The notes under the pieces are model-generated. The model made no database searches, was not told the origin of the DNA, and saw nothing but the letters and a program-made list of their open reading frames with translations. This document shows, one piece after another, positions 29,141-36,733 of a DNA stretch of 56,223 bases; position 1 is the stretch's first letter, and every line of letters starts with the position of its first letter. The stretch lies in the IMG/VR virus record IMGVR_UViG_3300006735_000039, positions 1-56,223 of that record, one strand, 5' to 3'. The position numbers were made by a program, and so were the translations under genes. The stretch comes from a virus.

Positions 29141-29899
29141 GGAGAGGATGAAGAAGAAAAGAAAAAGATATTGGCTTGCAGAAAGTTTTTGCCAGAGTAT
29201 GATGAGTTTGGCTCTATAAATATAACAAAGATAAATGGTGATGGTACATTTGAGTACACTAATGTTGGTGCTGTTGACCCACACTCTGACTTAGAGGAGG
29301 TTCTTACATCTATAGATTTATTATCTGACCCAGATTATGGTAACGAGTCTTTAGCTATTGCAATTAGCAAAAGTATAGGAAACTACATAGGTTCTTATCT
29401 TGGATTAAGTATGGGTACAGAAGCTACACTACAAATCAGAGATATACTTTCTGACCCTGCATTAACTGATGATGCTAAATTTTCTAAAATATTATCAGAG
29501 ATGGATGTTTTATTACCAGGATTTGTTACTCAAATAGATAAAGTTGCAAAGTCTGAGGATAAAATTAAGACAATGAAGAGTATGCTCACTGGTGTAAGAG
29601 AATCTAAATCAGACCCTAAATTTAAAATTAGAAGAGAGCTAAAAAACTTATCTGGAAAGATTTCTTCAGAAAGAAGCTTGACCTACAAAGATAAAAGTGC
29701 AGAACAATATAGAATCTCGATAAACAATCTAAACGAAGAGGTTGCTTATGTGAAAGATTTAATTGACTCCGCTAGAATGTTAGGGGTTCCTAACAATGAA
29801 ATAAAGAAAATGATTAATAGCCCTAAAATTTTATTACCTAAACAGGTTCGAAGAGAGCTTTATTTAGGAAGTAGCACTGGGGTTTGGTTTAACTATTAA
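29141..29899 (+). CDS. In-frame continuation of the giant protein beyond a TGA codon
   Basis: These 252 codons directly follow the TGA at 29138-29140 in the same frame. No ATG occurs in frame for about the first 90 codons; the earliest alternative start is a TTG at 29171. The start of this stretch (GEDEEEKKKILACRKFLPEY, then a VDP segment) is what I would expect after the hydrophobic C-terminal region of such polyvalent proteins, where an acidic loop leads to a (R/K)FLP motif. Read-through, a recent nonsense mutation or a sequence error are all possible. Read through with one residue inserted, the protein would be 3349 residues long. Confidence 0.6.
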   Translation, partial: GEDEEEKKKILACRKFLPEYDEFGSINITKINGDGTFEYTNVGAVDPHSDLEEVLTSIDLLSDPDYGNESLAIAISKSIGNYIGSYLGLSMGTEATLQIRDILSDPALTDDAKFSKILSEMDVLLPGFVTQIDKVAKSEDKIKTMKSMLTGVRESKSDPKFKIRRELKNLSGKISSERSLTYKDKSAEQYRISINNLNEEVAYVKDLIDSARMLGVPNNEIKKMINSPKILLPKQVRRELYLGSSTGVWFNY

Positions 29900-29928
29900 T
29901 GCTTGAGCATGTGCTATTAGCATATGCC
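29896..29928 (+). repeat. AGCATATGC-rich upstream element, copy 1
   Basis: TTAATGCTTGAGCAT then GTGCTATTAGCATATGC, starting at the stop codon of the preceding gene. It matches the elements at 50177-50224 (inverted) and 54705-54752. It lies upstream of the promoter at 29942 and may be an operator. Confidence 0.6.
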
Positions 29929-29941
29929 ATGAATATATTAA

Positions 29942-29972
29942 TTGTATTAATGAATTAAAAATAGTATTTTTG
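29942..29972 (+). promoter_or_regulatory. Promoter of the decoration/exported-protein operon
   Basis: TTG (29942-29944), 20 bases, TATTTTTG (29965-29972), 22 bases before the ATG at 29995. The AGCATATGC element lies immediately upstream. Confidence 0.8.
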
Positions 29973-29994
29973 TACACTATAAACACTTTTAAAA

Positions 29995-30387
29995 ATGAGT
30001 AAATTTGAACAAGAAGCATTGGGATATGCTGGAGCTGTTATACTTCACGATGGAGATACAGTAGATAATATCAAAGGTCTTGCTATTCAGGCGATTGAAG
30101 ACACTACATTCACTACGTTAACCCTAGATACCACTGTTATTAAAACGACAATCAAGGGTGCGACTGGTGCTTCAGATGACATTACATTGCAAACCTTAAA
30201 TCCTGACGGAACTCCTGTAGAATCTTACACCCCTAGTGGTGGTTCTGCTAACACAGTTAACACTATGGTTGACGGTGCTACATCTAACCTACAGAGTGCT
30301 ACGTTATTAAAGGGTCACATTATATACCTTCCATTTACAAAGGTTGTTGTGAACTCTGGCTTAGTTATTTGCTATAGAAGAATCTGA
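29995..30387 (+). CDS. Small beta-rich probable virion protein
   Basis: This encodes 130 residues rich in Thr, Gly and Val, with no signal peptide. Short repetitive beta-type stretches (TFTTLTLDTTVIKTTIKGAT) and a terminal segment LPFTKVVVNSGLVICYRRI resemble small trimeric decoration proteins of marine phages. It is the first gene after a strong promoter. It ends in TGA, so TGA is not generally reassigned in this genome. Confidence 0.6.
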   Translation: MSKFEQEALGYAGAVILHDGDTVDNIKGLAIQAIEDTTFTTLTLDTTVIKTTIKGATGASDDITLQTLNPDGTPVESYTPSGGSANTVNTMVDGATSNLQSATLLKGHIIYLPFTKVVVNSGLVICYRRI

Positions 30388-30402
30388 TTCTTTTATTTTA
30401 AA

Positions 30403-31467
30403 ATGATACGAGCTATAACTTATATATTTAAGGTACTATTTTTTGTATATATAATATCACTTATCTTAGTATCTACCTCTGCTTTTGGTCAGGGGATTAA
30501 GAAGGCTGTAAAGTTTTCTACATTTTATGTAGCTGCAAATGGTGGAACATCTCTTTCTGATAGGGATGTTTTTTCTGTTACAGACCAATTATCTAAAGAT
30601 ATAATAGAAACTCCTTATGATTACTCACTTACAGCAGGTATTAGAAAAATTAAAAGGTTCCAGTATGAGGCTACTAGTCCGTTTAAAGATGGCACTGAAA
30701 CGACATACAGTGATGCTGCTACTATTGGCTTATCTCCTTTTGAGTATTTATTTGAAATAGACTACAGAAGACAGGAAGGTATAGAGTATATAGACCAAAC
30801 GCACTTTATAAGATACGTAGAAAACTATTGGCTTGCTAAAGCTGAGTATGTTTTGGATGGGTTTGCAGATGTAGAGTATTTTGAGGTTACTCAAAGATTT
30901 AGAGTGAGAGGTAAAAATAAATTATCCTTTAACATAGGAGCAATACAAAGGCTTTCAGAACCTTACGGTTACGACCCTTTAGCTGATTGGATTCTTTCTA
31001 ATGGAAACCTACACTATACTCAGTTGGCGATTGAGGAAGGGTACAGCGTAGATGTTTACGATAACCAATACATGAATCCAGATGGAGACATGGTAGCCAC
31101 AAGCTCTGATGTTTGGAGGGAGATAGTGATACCACAGGTGTTATCAGATTACACTGAAAGAAAGAGAAATGAGCTTGATAATCAGTGGGTTAACTCTATA
31201 GTTTTAGGTTTTGATTACTACACATATAGCAAAAACTTTTGGTTACACTCTTGGGGTAATCTTATCCCATATCACTATGATGACGGAAGCCAATATTCTT
31301 ACCACAACTTCAACAACGGAGAGCAGTGGTATGATTACTCTGGCGGTCTGATATTTGGTTTGAAAATTACAAAACATTTAGGTACTTTTGTAGAAGGTAA
31401 ATACCACAAGTATTGGAACAGAGAGTGGTATGACTTTAAACTTGGTGTAAACTATATAATATTTTAA
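30403..31467 (+). CDS. Exported outer-membrane-barrel-like protein
   Basis: This encodes 354 residues. Residues 1-29 form a clear Sec signal peptide (charged start, long hydrophobic core, ending STSAFG before Gln30), matching the Bacteroidota preference for Gln at +1. The mature part alternates short aromatic strands with polar turns and ends LGVNYIIF, a C-terminal aromatic residue as in outer-membrane barrels. It should act in the infected cell envelope rather than in the virion. A role in blocking a second infection is possible but unproven. Genes for a membrane coiled-coil protein and a thioredoxin-like protein follow closely. Confidence 0.65.
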   Translation: MIRAITYIFKVLFFVYIISLILVSTSAFGQGIKKAVKFSTFYVAANGGTSLSDRDVFSVTDQLSKDIIETPYDYSLTAGIRKIKRFQYEATSPFKDGTETTYSDAATIGLSPFEYLFEIDYRRQEGIEYIDQTHFIRYVENYWLAKAEYVLDGFADVEYFEVTQRFRVRGKNKLSFNIGAIQRLSEPYGYDPLADWILSNGNLHYTQLAIEEGYSVDVYDNQYMNPDGDMVATSSDVWREIVIPQVLSDYTERKRNELDNQWVNSIVLGFDYYTYSKNFWLHSWGNLIPYHYDDGSQYSYHNFNNGEQWYDYSGGLIFGLKITKHLGTFVEGKYHKYWNREWYDFKLGVNYIIF

Positions 31468-31468
31468 A

Positions 31469-31741
31469 ATGAAAGAGCTAAATGAAGATACTAGCTTTAA
31501 GATAAGTATTAAAACTTTAGGTGGTATAGCAGCCTTAATCTTCACGCTTGTTGGTATGTGGTTTACATTACAAGCCGACATATCTGAAGCAAAAGAACTT
31601 CCAAAACCTGAAATATCAAAGATGGAATTTGATATGAAAGATGTTAACATACGTCAGTCAATTAAGAATACGGAAAGAAACGTAGAGAAGCTTGAGGAGC
31701 GTATGATTAGAATGGAAGATAAAATTGACGCACTAAGATAA
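31469..31741 (+). CDS. Inner-membrane coiled-coil protein (inner-spanin candidate)
   Basis: This encodes 90 residues. One transmembrane helix (about residues 16-34, TLGGIAALIFTLVGMWFTL) is followed by a charged coiled coil (NVEKLEERMIRMEDKIDAL) predicted to lie in the periplasm. This is the shape of an inner spanin, which helps disrupt the outer membrane at lysis. The lysis genes are about 4 kb downstream, so the call is tentative. The stop overlaps the next ATG. Confidence 0.5.
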   Translation: MKELNEDTSFKISIKTLGGIAALIFTLVGMWFTLQADISEAKELPKPEISKMEFDMKDVNIRQSIKNTERNVEKLEERMIRMEDKIDALR

Positions 31742-32064
31742 TGAGATTTTTACTCAGTATTATTGTAGTATTTATTGCAACGACTTGCTTTGGTCAGGTT
31801 AAGGCTGTACACTTTAATGCTGATTGGAACTCATCTAATAATGTAGAGTGGTTCAACAAGTTAGGGGATTGTGATAAACAATCTTTGCTAATTGAAGATA
31901 AAGATTACCAATCTAAATATCAAATAGCAGTTGTTCCGACTATAATAATATTTGATGAAGGAGAAGAGGTTAGGCGTTTTCAAGCAGACATAAGTTTTTC
32001 TATGGTTGCGACAAGAAAAGAAATACAAAGTTATATTGACGAACTAATTATAAGCAAATTTTAA
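31741..32064 (+). CDS. Exported thioredoxin-fold protein without CxxC
   Basis: This encodes 107 residues. Residues 1-18 are a signal peptide ending TTCFG before Gln19; Cys16 could alternatively mark a poor lipobox. The mature part follows thioredoxin: a strand, then FNADWNSSN in place of FxAxWCxxC, and later AVVPTIIIFDEGEEVRRF, which fits the cis-Pro loop and the following strands. Both catalytic Cys positions are Asn or Ser, so it should not be a redox enzyme. Its coupling to the membrane and barrel genes suggests an envelope role. Confidence 0.65.
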   Translation: MRFLLSIIVVFIATTCFGQVKAVHFNADWNSSNNVEWFNKLGDCDKQSLLIEDKDYQSKYQIAVVPTIIIFDEGEEVRRFQADISFSMVATRKEIQSYIDELIISKF

Positions 32065-32065
32065 A

Positions 32066-32818
32066 ATGAAGTTAGGATTAAATAACAACTTAGTTACTCC
32101 AAATGTTGGAGCTGTTGGCGCAGGATTTTCCTTAGATTCAATCAGTGATTTAGAGGCTTGGTATAAGTTTGATACCAATATAACATTGAATGGTTCTAAT
32201 GTTTCTGAATGGGGAGATAGTAGTGGCAATGGTAATGATTTAACACAGAGTACAGCCTCTGACCAACCTGCTTATAACTCAGGAGACATACATTTTGACG
32301 AGACAAACGACAACATGGTTATGGACACAATGCTGACACTTACAGCTAGCGATGGATTTACGGTATTAGCTGTTATATCAACAGATGATGATAATATTAA
32401 TAATCAAACACTATTTAGCGGAGCAGATAGTGTTGGAGCTGGTGCTGATAATGGAAGAAACTTTTTTAGGTACGACTTATCTTTATGGAGGTTTCGCCCA
32501 GAATCTGGTAGTGCTAGTCAACAAACAATAACCCACGATTTGGTTGATGGAGAAAAGTTTTTACTTACTTTAATCGGTAGCAACTCTAGTGGCACTTTTA
32601 ATTTTGCAATTAGAGATAATGGAACTGCTATAGGTAATGCTGACTTACCATCATCTACAGGTTCAGACACGTTTAAGTTAAATGTAATAGGAGACCATAA
32701 TCAAACAAATCAACTTTGGGATGGTAAAATTTCAGAGTTTGTTGTTTATAGTAACAACCTAACTGGAGCTGACCTGACAAACGCAGAAGATGATTTAATG
32801 ACTAGACACGGACTATAA
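32066..32818 (+). CDS. Concanavalin/LamG-like lectin-fold protein, likely adhesin
   Basis: This encodes 250 residues. LEAWYKFDTNITLNGSNVSE then WGDSSGNGND is the opening of a concanavalin A-like (LamG/pentraxin) domain. Later strands FTVLAVIST and KLNVIGDH, and the ending ISEFVVYSNNLTGAD, complete the jelly roll. Such domains are common in phage tail fibres and bind sugars or host surface glycans. There is no signal peptide. The neighbours are exported proteins, so a fibre or a secreted lectin are both possible; a fibre is favoured. Confidence 0.6.
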   Translation: MKLGLNNNLVTPNVGAVGAGFSLDSISDLEAWYKFDTNITLNGSNVSEWGDSSGNGNDLTQSTASDQPAYNSGDIHFDETNDNMVMDTMLTLTASDGFTVLAVISTDDDNINNQTLFSGADSVGAGADNGRNFFRYDLSLWRFRPESGSASQQTITHDLVDGEKFLLTLIGSNSSGTFNFAIRDNGTAIGNADLPSSTGSDTFKLNVIGDHNQTNQLWDGKISEFVVYSNNLTGADLTNAEDDLMTRHGL

Positions 32819-33054
32819 TGAAATACTTTAGAGGAACACAGCAACAATGTTTAGATTTAGCTAGTGATATGGATGCGTTTTTTAAGTACCCAAATCTAAG
32901 CACCAAAACAACAACTACTAGTGAAGTACTAGAGATACCAAGTACATCTGAATACTGTATATGTGTACCTGATAGCTATCTTACTCAGATGACTAGTGAA
33001 GAGATAAAATCTCTATTAGAAGAAAGACCTTCTGAATTAGATTATAAGGAATAA
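32818..33054 (+). CDS. Small hypothetical protein
   Basis: This encodes 78 residues and overlaps the previous stop by one base (TAATG). The C-terminus contains a helical acidic segment (TSEEIKSLLEERPSE). It has a YFRGTQQQCLDLASDMDAFF start and no known motif. It may be a small partner of the lectin-like protein because the two are coupled. Confidence 0.6.
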   Translation: MKYFRGTQQQCLDLASDMDAFFKYPNLSTKTTTTSEVLEIPSTSEYCICVPDSYLTQMTSEEIKSLLEERPSELDYKE

Positions 33055-33069
33055 TAAAGATTATTTATA

Positions 33070-35292
33070 ATGAATAAGTTTACAAAGTTTTTGTACGCAC
33101 TACTTATAGCTATTGTCTTTACTGCATCTACGGTGTTTGGACAATGTCCTAACGGAACATATCTAGATATAGTTATTAATCCAGACCAATATCCAGAAGA
33201 AACTTCATGGGCTATATTAGACGACAACTTAGATACTATAGTTGCTGGCGGTCCTTATGATAATATAGTTGATTACTCACCACAAGTCACACAACTATGT
33301 GTGCCTAATGGTGATTACGAATTTGTAGTGAGTGATGGATACGGAGATGGTATGCAAGGTAGTTTGTGGGGCGGACAAGATGGCTCGTACTACTTAATAA
33401 GATGTAATGATACAATAGTTGAAATGGACTCAGCTAATTTTGGGTTTGCTTCTTATCATGAATTTACAGTAGAAGACTGTGCGCCTCCTCCACCTATATA
33501 TGGTTGCATGGATAACAACTTTGTAGAGTTTTTACCAATAGCAACAGTAGATACAGGTATGTGCTTGACTCCCAGGGTGTTTGGATGCACTGACTCTTTA
33601 GCTTACAATTACGTAGACTCTGCTAATACCGACATACTAATAGATAGTTGTACACATATACTAGAGCTTACAGATTTAGCTGGTAACGGTTGGGCTGGAG
33701 CATACCTACAAGTGTTTCAAGGTAACAACTTTTTAGGTATATTTACTCTTGATGATGGTTTTGATACTACGTTTACATTTGAGTTAAGCATAACAGAGCC
33801 TATCAGTGTTAAGTTTAACATAACGCAACAGTCACAGTTTACATCAGTACAGTGCGGATATAGTGTATACTCTGAGGAGCATGTAGCTATTGACGCTCCA
33901 GGAGGATTTGCTAGTCCTCTAGTTCCTTTTGTAATAGTTAATGGAATGCCTTACTGTGGTGATGATTGTATAGAAAGAACTTATGGATGTATAGATAGTC
34001 TTGCGGTAAACTACAACGACACAGTAAATACAGATGACGGAAGCTGTTATTACAATCCAGGATGTACTAATCCTATATATTTAGAGTATGATGCTTCTTA
34101 TGATTATGATGACGGCTCCTGCAACACTTTAGTGGTGCTAGGATGCATGGATAGTACAGCATATAATTACGACCCTTTAGCAAATGTAGAGATAGCTGGG
34201 TCTTGCGTACCCTACGTGTATGGATGCATGGATGTAACAATGTTTAACTATGACCCTTTAGCCACAGCGTCAGACACTTGCATATCTTATGTATATGGAT
34301 GTACAGATGCTAGTATGTTTAATTATAATATACTTGCAAATACTGACAATGGTAGCTGCATACCATTTACATATGGTTGTACTGACTCAACACAATTTAA
34401 TTACGACCCTGTAGCTAACACCGACAACGGCTCTTGTATTTCCTATGTATACGGATGTACTGAAGTTGTGGCTTTAAACTACAACCCACTAGCCAACACC
34501 AATGATGGTAGCTGCATTTATCCCGTTCCAGGATGCACCGACTCTACGGCTTTTAATTATGAACCTGCCGCCAATGTTGATGATGGTTCGTGTATAGCTG
34601 TAATTTTAGGATGCACAGATGCTACTGCATTTAACTACAATTTATTGGCTAACACTGATGATGGTTCTTGTACTCCTGTAATATTTGGATGTACAGACAA
34701 CACTATGTTTAATTATGAACCTAACGCTAACACAGACAATGGAAGCTGTATACCATTTATTTATGGATGTACTGATACCACAGCTATTAACTACAATGCA
34801 ATGGCTAACTATACGCCTGATAGCTCTTGGTGTATTTATCCTATGCCTGGGTGTACTGACGCAACCGCTATTAATTACAATCCGTCAGCTAACATGGAGG
34901 ACTCTACTTGCTACTATTCTGCTGGCTGCAACGTTGGTGATATATATTATGTGCCTAACGAGTGTTTTGAATGGGTGATTGATGTTGACCCGTATTGCTG
35001 TGATAACACATGGGATGCGACATGTGAAGCTCTTTATGCTTATTGTGTAGATGGGTGGTCAGGTCCAACAGATATTTCAATGTATGAAAGGTCTGCACTT
35101 ATACCATACCCTAACCCAACAAGAGACTACATAAACTTTACTGAAAAGGTAGATGTATTGGTGATAGACAACTTAGGTAGCAACCATGTTTACTATAAGA
35201 ATACTAAAAGGATAAAACTAGATAAAGGAATAAACTACCTAAAGGTTACTAAAGACAAAGTAAACTTTACAACAATAATAATTGTTCAGTAA
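33070..35292 (+). CDS. Secreted Cys-rich repeat protein with type IX secretion sorting domain
   Basis: This encodes 740 residues. Residues 1-24 are a signal peptide ending TVFG before Gln25. Two segments with SDGYGDGMQG and TDLAGNGWAGAY resemble DxxGDGWNG domains of secreted Bacteroidota proteins. About 14 repeats of the type GCTDxxAxNYxPxANxDDGSC run from roughly residue 145 to 620. The last 65 residues, beginning IPYPNPTRDYINF and ending with alternating hydrophobic strands, fit a type A C-terminal sorting domain of the type IX secretion system. The protein should be exported by Sec and then sent to the cell surface by the host T9SS. Repeat codons vary, so the array is not a recent expansion. 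Confidence 0.85.
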   Translation: MNKFTKFLYALLIAIVFTASTVFGQCPNGTYLDIVINPDQYPEETSWAILDDNLDTIVAGGPYDNIVDYSPQVTQLCVPNGDYEFVVSDGYGDGMQGSLWGGQDGSYYLIRCNDTIVEMDSANFGFASYHEFTVEDCAPPPPIYGCMDNNFVEFLPIATVDTGMCLTPRVFGCTDSLAYNYVDSANTDILIDSCTHILELTDLAGNGWAGAYLQVFQGNNFLGIFTLDDGFDTTFTFELSITEPISVKFNITQQSQFTSVQCGYSVYSEEHVAIDAPGGFASPLVPFVIVNGMPYCGDDCIERTYGCIDSLAVNYNDTVNTDDGSCYYNPGCTNPIYLEYDASYDYDDGSCNTLVVLGCMDSTAYNYDPLANVEIAGSCVPYVYGCMDVTMFNYDPLATASDTCISYVYGCTDASMFNYNILANTDNGSCIPFTYGCTDSTQFNYDPVANTDNGSCISYVYGCTEVVALNYNPLANTNDGSCIYPVPGCTDSTAFNYEPAANVDDGSCIAVILGCTDATAFNYNLLANTDDGSCTPVIFGCTDNTMFNYEPNANTDNGSCIPFIYGCTDTTAINYNAMANYTPDSSWCIYPMPGCTDATAINYNPSANMEDSTCYYSAGCNVGDIYYVPNECFEWVIDVDPYCCDNTWDATCEALYAYCVDGWSGPTDISMYERSALIPYPNPTRDYINFTEKVDVLVIDNLGSNHVYYKNTKRIKLDKGINYLKVTKDKVNFTTIIIVQ
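33490..34920 (+). repeat. Coding array of about 14 Cys-rich GCTD repeats
   Basis: Each unit is about 22-24 residues, bounded by GC(T/M/I)D and GSC, with two Cys per unit that could form one disulfide. Two early units are separated by the GNGW domain. Nucleotide identity between units is only moderate. Confidence 0.8.
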
Positions 35293-35294
35293 CA

Positions 35295-35615
35295 ATGGCT
35301 AACTATAAATACTACTACGATTACACTAGAAATATGGGGGATAATAAAAAAAAGATTGACTGTTCATGCGAGAGAAGTCTAAAAGAATGTATATGTTTGT
35401 ATTCTGAAGCTGTTCAGATGAGATTGAAGGAGTGGGTTGAAACAAGGACTGCTCAAATGAGTGAGTGTGAAAAGTGTAGTGAAGGTCCTGACTTTGAAAT
35501 ATGGAGTGAGACCCTGCAAAAAATTAGATACTGTGAGGGATGTTGTTGCTGCCAAGATAATTGCGATTCTTATAATTGCTGTGACAACAAGTCAAATAAT
35601 TGTTGCGATTTATAA
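35295..35615 (+). CDS. Cys-rich small protein, probably metal-binding
   Basis: This encodes 106 residues with 19 Cys, dense at the end (YCEGCCCCQDNCDSYNCC) and also CSCERSLKECIC and CEKC. It lacks a signal peptide. Clustered CxxC and CC pairs suggest zinc or other metal binding; disulfides are unlikely in the cytoplasm. The stop overlaps the next ATG (TAATG). I do not recognise a family. Confidence 0.6.
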   Translation: MANYKYYYDYTRNMGDNKKKIDCSCERSLKECICLYSEAVQMRLKEWVETRTAQMSECEKCSEGPDFEIWSETLQKIRYCEGCCCCQDNCDSYNCCDNKSNNCCDL

Positions 35616-35881
35616 TGGATGAAGCACTAGCACAACAGTTTGCTATAGAAAGCATGGAGAATGGTTACCTTATTCTCACTGGTAAAGTTAATTTTAACGT
35701 AGAGTTAAGAAAATACTTTAGAGAAGGTCGTATACTACCAGTAAGTTTTGACCCTTCAGACGAGATAACAGAAGAAATAATTAGCAATCACATAGAACAC
35801 TTTGCTCACTATGAGGAATACGAGAAGTGTGCTGAGCTAAAAGAATTATTAGACAATGAAGTTAAAAGTATTAAGATTTAG
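35615..35881 (+). CDS. Small protein with UVR-like helical hairpin
   Basis: This encodes 88 residues from the ATG at 35615, which overlaps the preceding TAA; an upstream TTG is less likely. Its end, HFAHYEEYEKCAELKELLDN, matches the UVR-type helical hairpin (x-E-x-Y-E-x-A-A-x-L-R-D) used for protein contacts. It overlaps the next gene by 26 bases. Function unknown. Confidence 0.6.
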   Translation: MDEALAQQFAIESMENGYLILTGKVNFNVELRKYFREGRILPVSFDPSDEITEEIISNHIEHFAHYEEYEKCAELKELLDNEVKSIKI

Positions 35882-36323
35882 TTCAGAGGCAGACTCTACT
35901 TCTGGATTGCTATTTCAAGAGACAGACCTAGGAATGAGGTTTATGTGCTACACTCTTGAAGACGAGAGAAGAGTATTAAAAGTAAGGGGTGAAACCCGTG
36001 TGCCTGCTGGTACGTATAATATAGAACTAAGAAAAGAAGGAGGATTCCATGATAGATATACTAAGAAATACCCTGGCATACATCGTGGTATGTTGCATAT
36101 CACTGACGTTCCTAACTTTGAGTATATCCTTATTCATACTGGAAACACTGACGAGCATACTGCTGGCTGTCTCATCGTGGGTGATGCACAAGAAAATAAT
36201 CAACTACTTCCTGATGGATTCGTTGGTAAAAGTGTTAATGCGTACAAAAGGATTTATCCAGTCATTGCAAAAGCAATAGCTGATGGTGAAGAAGTTACAA
36301 TAGAATATATAGATTTCGATTAG
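35856..36323 (+). CDS. DUF5675-like protein, probable cell-wall-lysis function
   Basis: This encodes 155 residues. It fits the DUF5675 family: FMCYTLEDERR near the start, a central RVPAGTYNIELRKEGG, then HITDVPNFEYILIHTGNTDE and TAGCLIVGD. The last segment has the His/Gly/Cys arrangement reminiscent of L,D-transpeptidase-like folds. It is located directly before the holin gene, which supports an endolysin or wall-remodelling role, though enzymatic activity is not shown by the sequence. Confidence 0.7.
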   Translation: MKLKVLRFSSEADSTSGLLFQETDLGMRFMCYTLEDERRVLKVRGETRVPAGTYNIELRKEGGFHDRYTKKYPGIHRGMLHITDVPNFEYILIHTGNTDEHTAGCLIVGDAQENNQLLPDGFVGKSVNAYKRIYPVIAKAIADGEEVTIEYIDFD

Positions 36324-36325
36324 TT

Positions 36326-36733
36326 ATGATACAGAATTTGTTAGGAGGAATATTAGGTAAGGTTGTAGATAATGCTGAGGGCATACTAGATGCTGTAATT
36401 ACTACCGACAAGGAGCGTGAAGAGGCGAAGCTGCAACTAAGAAAGGTTTTGTTAGACGCTGAGAAAGAAGCGTTTGCAAAAGAAGTGGAAGACAGAAAGT
36501 CTGCAAGAGACATGTATAAAGATGATGCAATTATTCAAAAAGTATTAGCAACCTTGTTTACTGTTGCATACTTTGGTATTAGTTTTGTTATGTTTAATCA
36601 TTTTGTTTTAGGAGATATAAACTTAGGAGAGTTTGAAATTAGTTTTATTTCCACTATCTTTGGAGCAATGTCAGCAAAGGTAAACACAATAGTAGACTTC
36701 TTCTTTGGAGGTTCTTCAAAAAAAGACAAGTAA
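36326..36733 (+). CDS. Holin (three-helix phage holin type)
   Basis: This encodes 135 residues. An N-terminal amphipathic helix and charged coiled region precede two hydrophobic segments (KVLATLFTVAYFGISFVMF and EISFISTIFGAMSAKVNTIV). The end, VDFFFGGSSKKDK, with a positively charged cytosolic tail, is typical of the holin family found in Bacteroidota phages. It forms membrane lesions that time lysis. It lies three bases after the DUF5675-like gene, forming the lysis cassette. Confidence 0.8.
   Translation: MIQNLLGGILGKVVDNAEGILDAVITTDKEREEAKLQLRKVLLDAEKEAFAKEVEDRKSARDMYKDDAIIQKVLATLFTVAYFGISFVMFNHFVLGDINLGEFEISFISTIFGAMSAKVNTIVDFFFGGSSKKDK

Noticed and set aside
33490-34920. CRISPR or other DNA repeat array
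   Set aside because: The periodicity is in the protein (GCTD repeats) with degenerate codons, not a direct DNA repeat with unique spacers.
34685-34978. 97-residue frame within the repeat-protein gene
   Set aside because: It is a shadow of the GCTD repeats in another frame.
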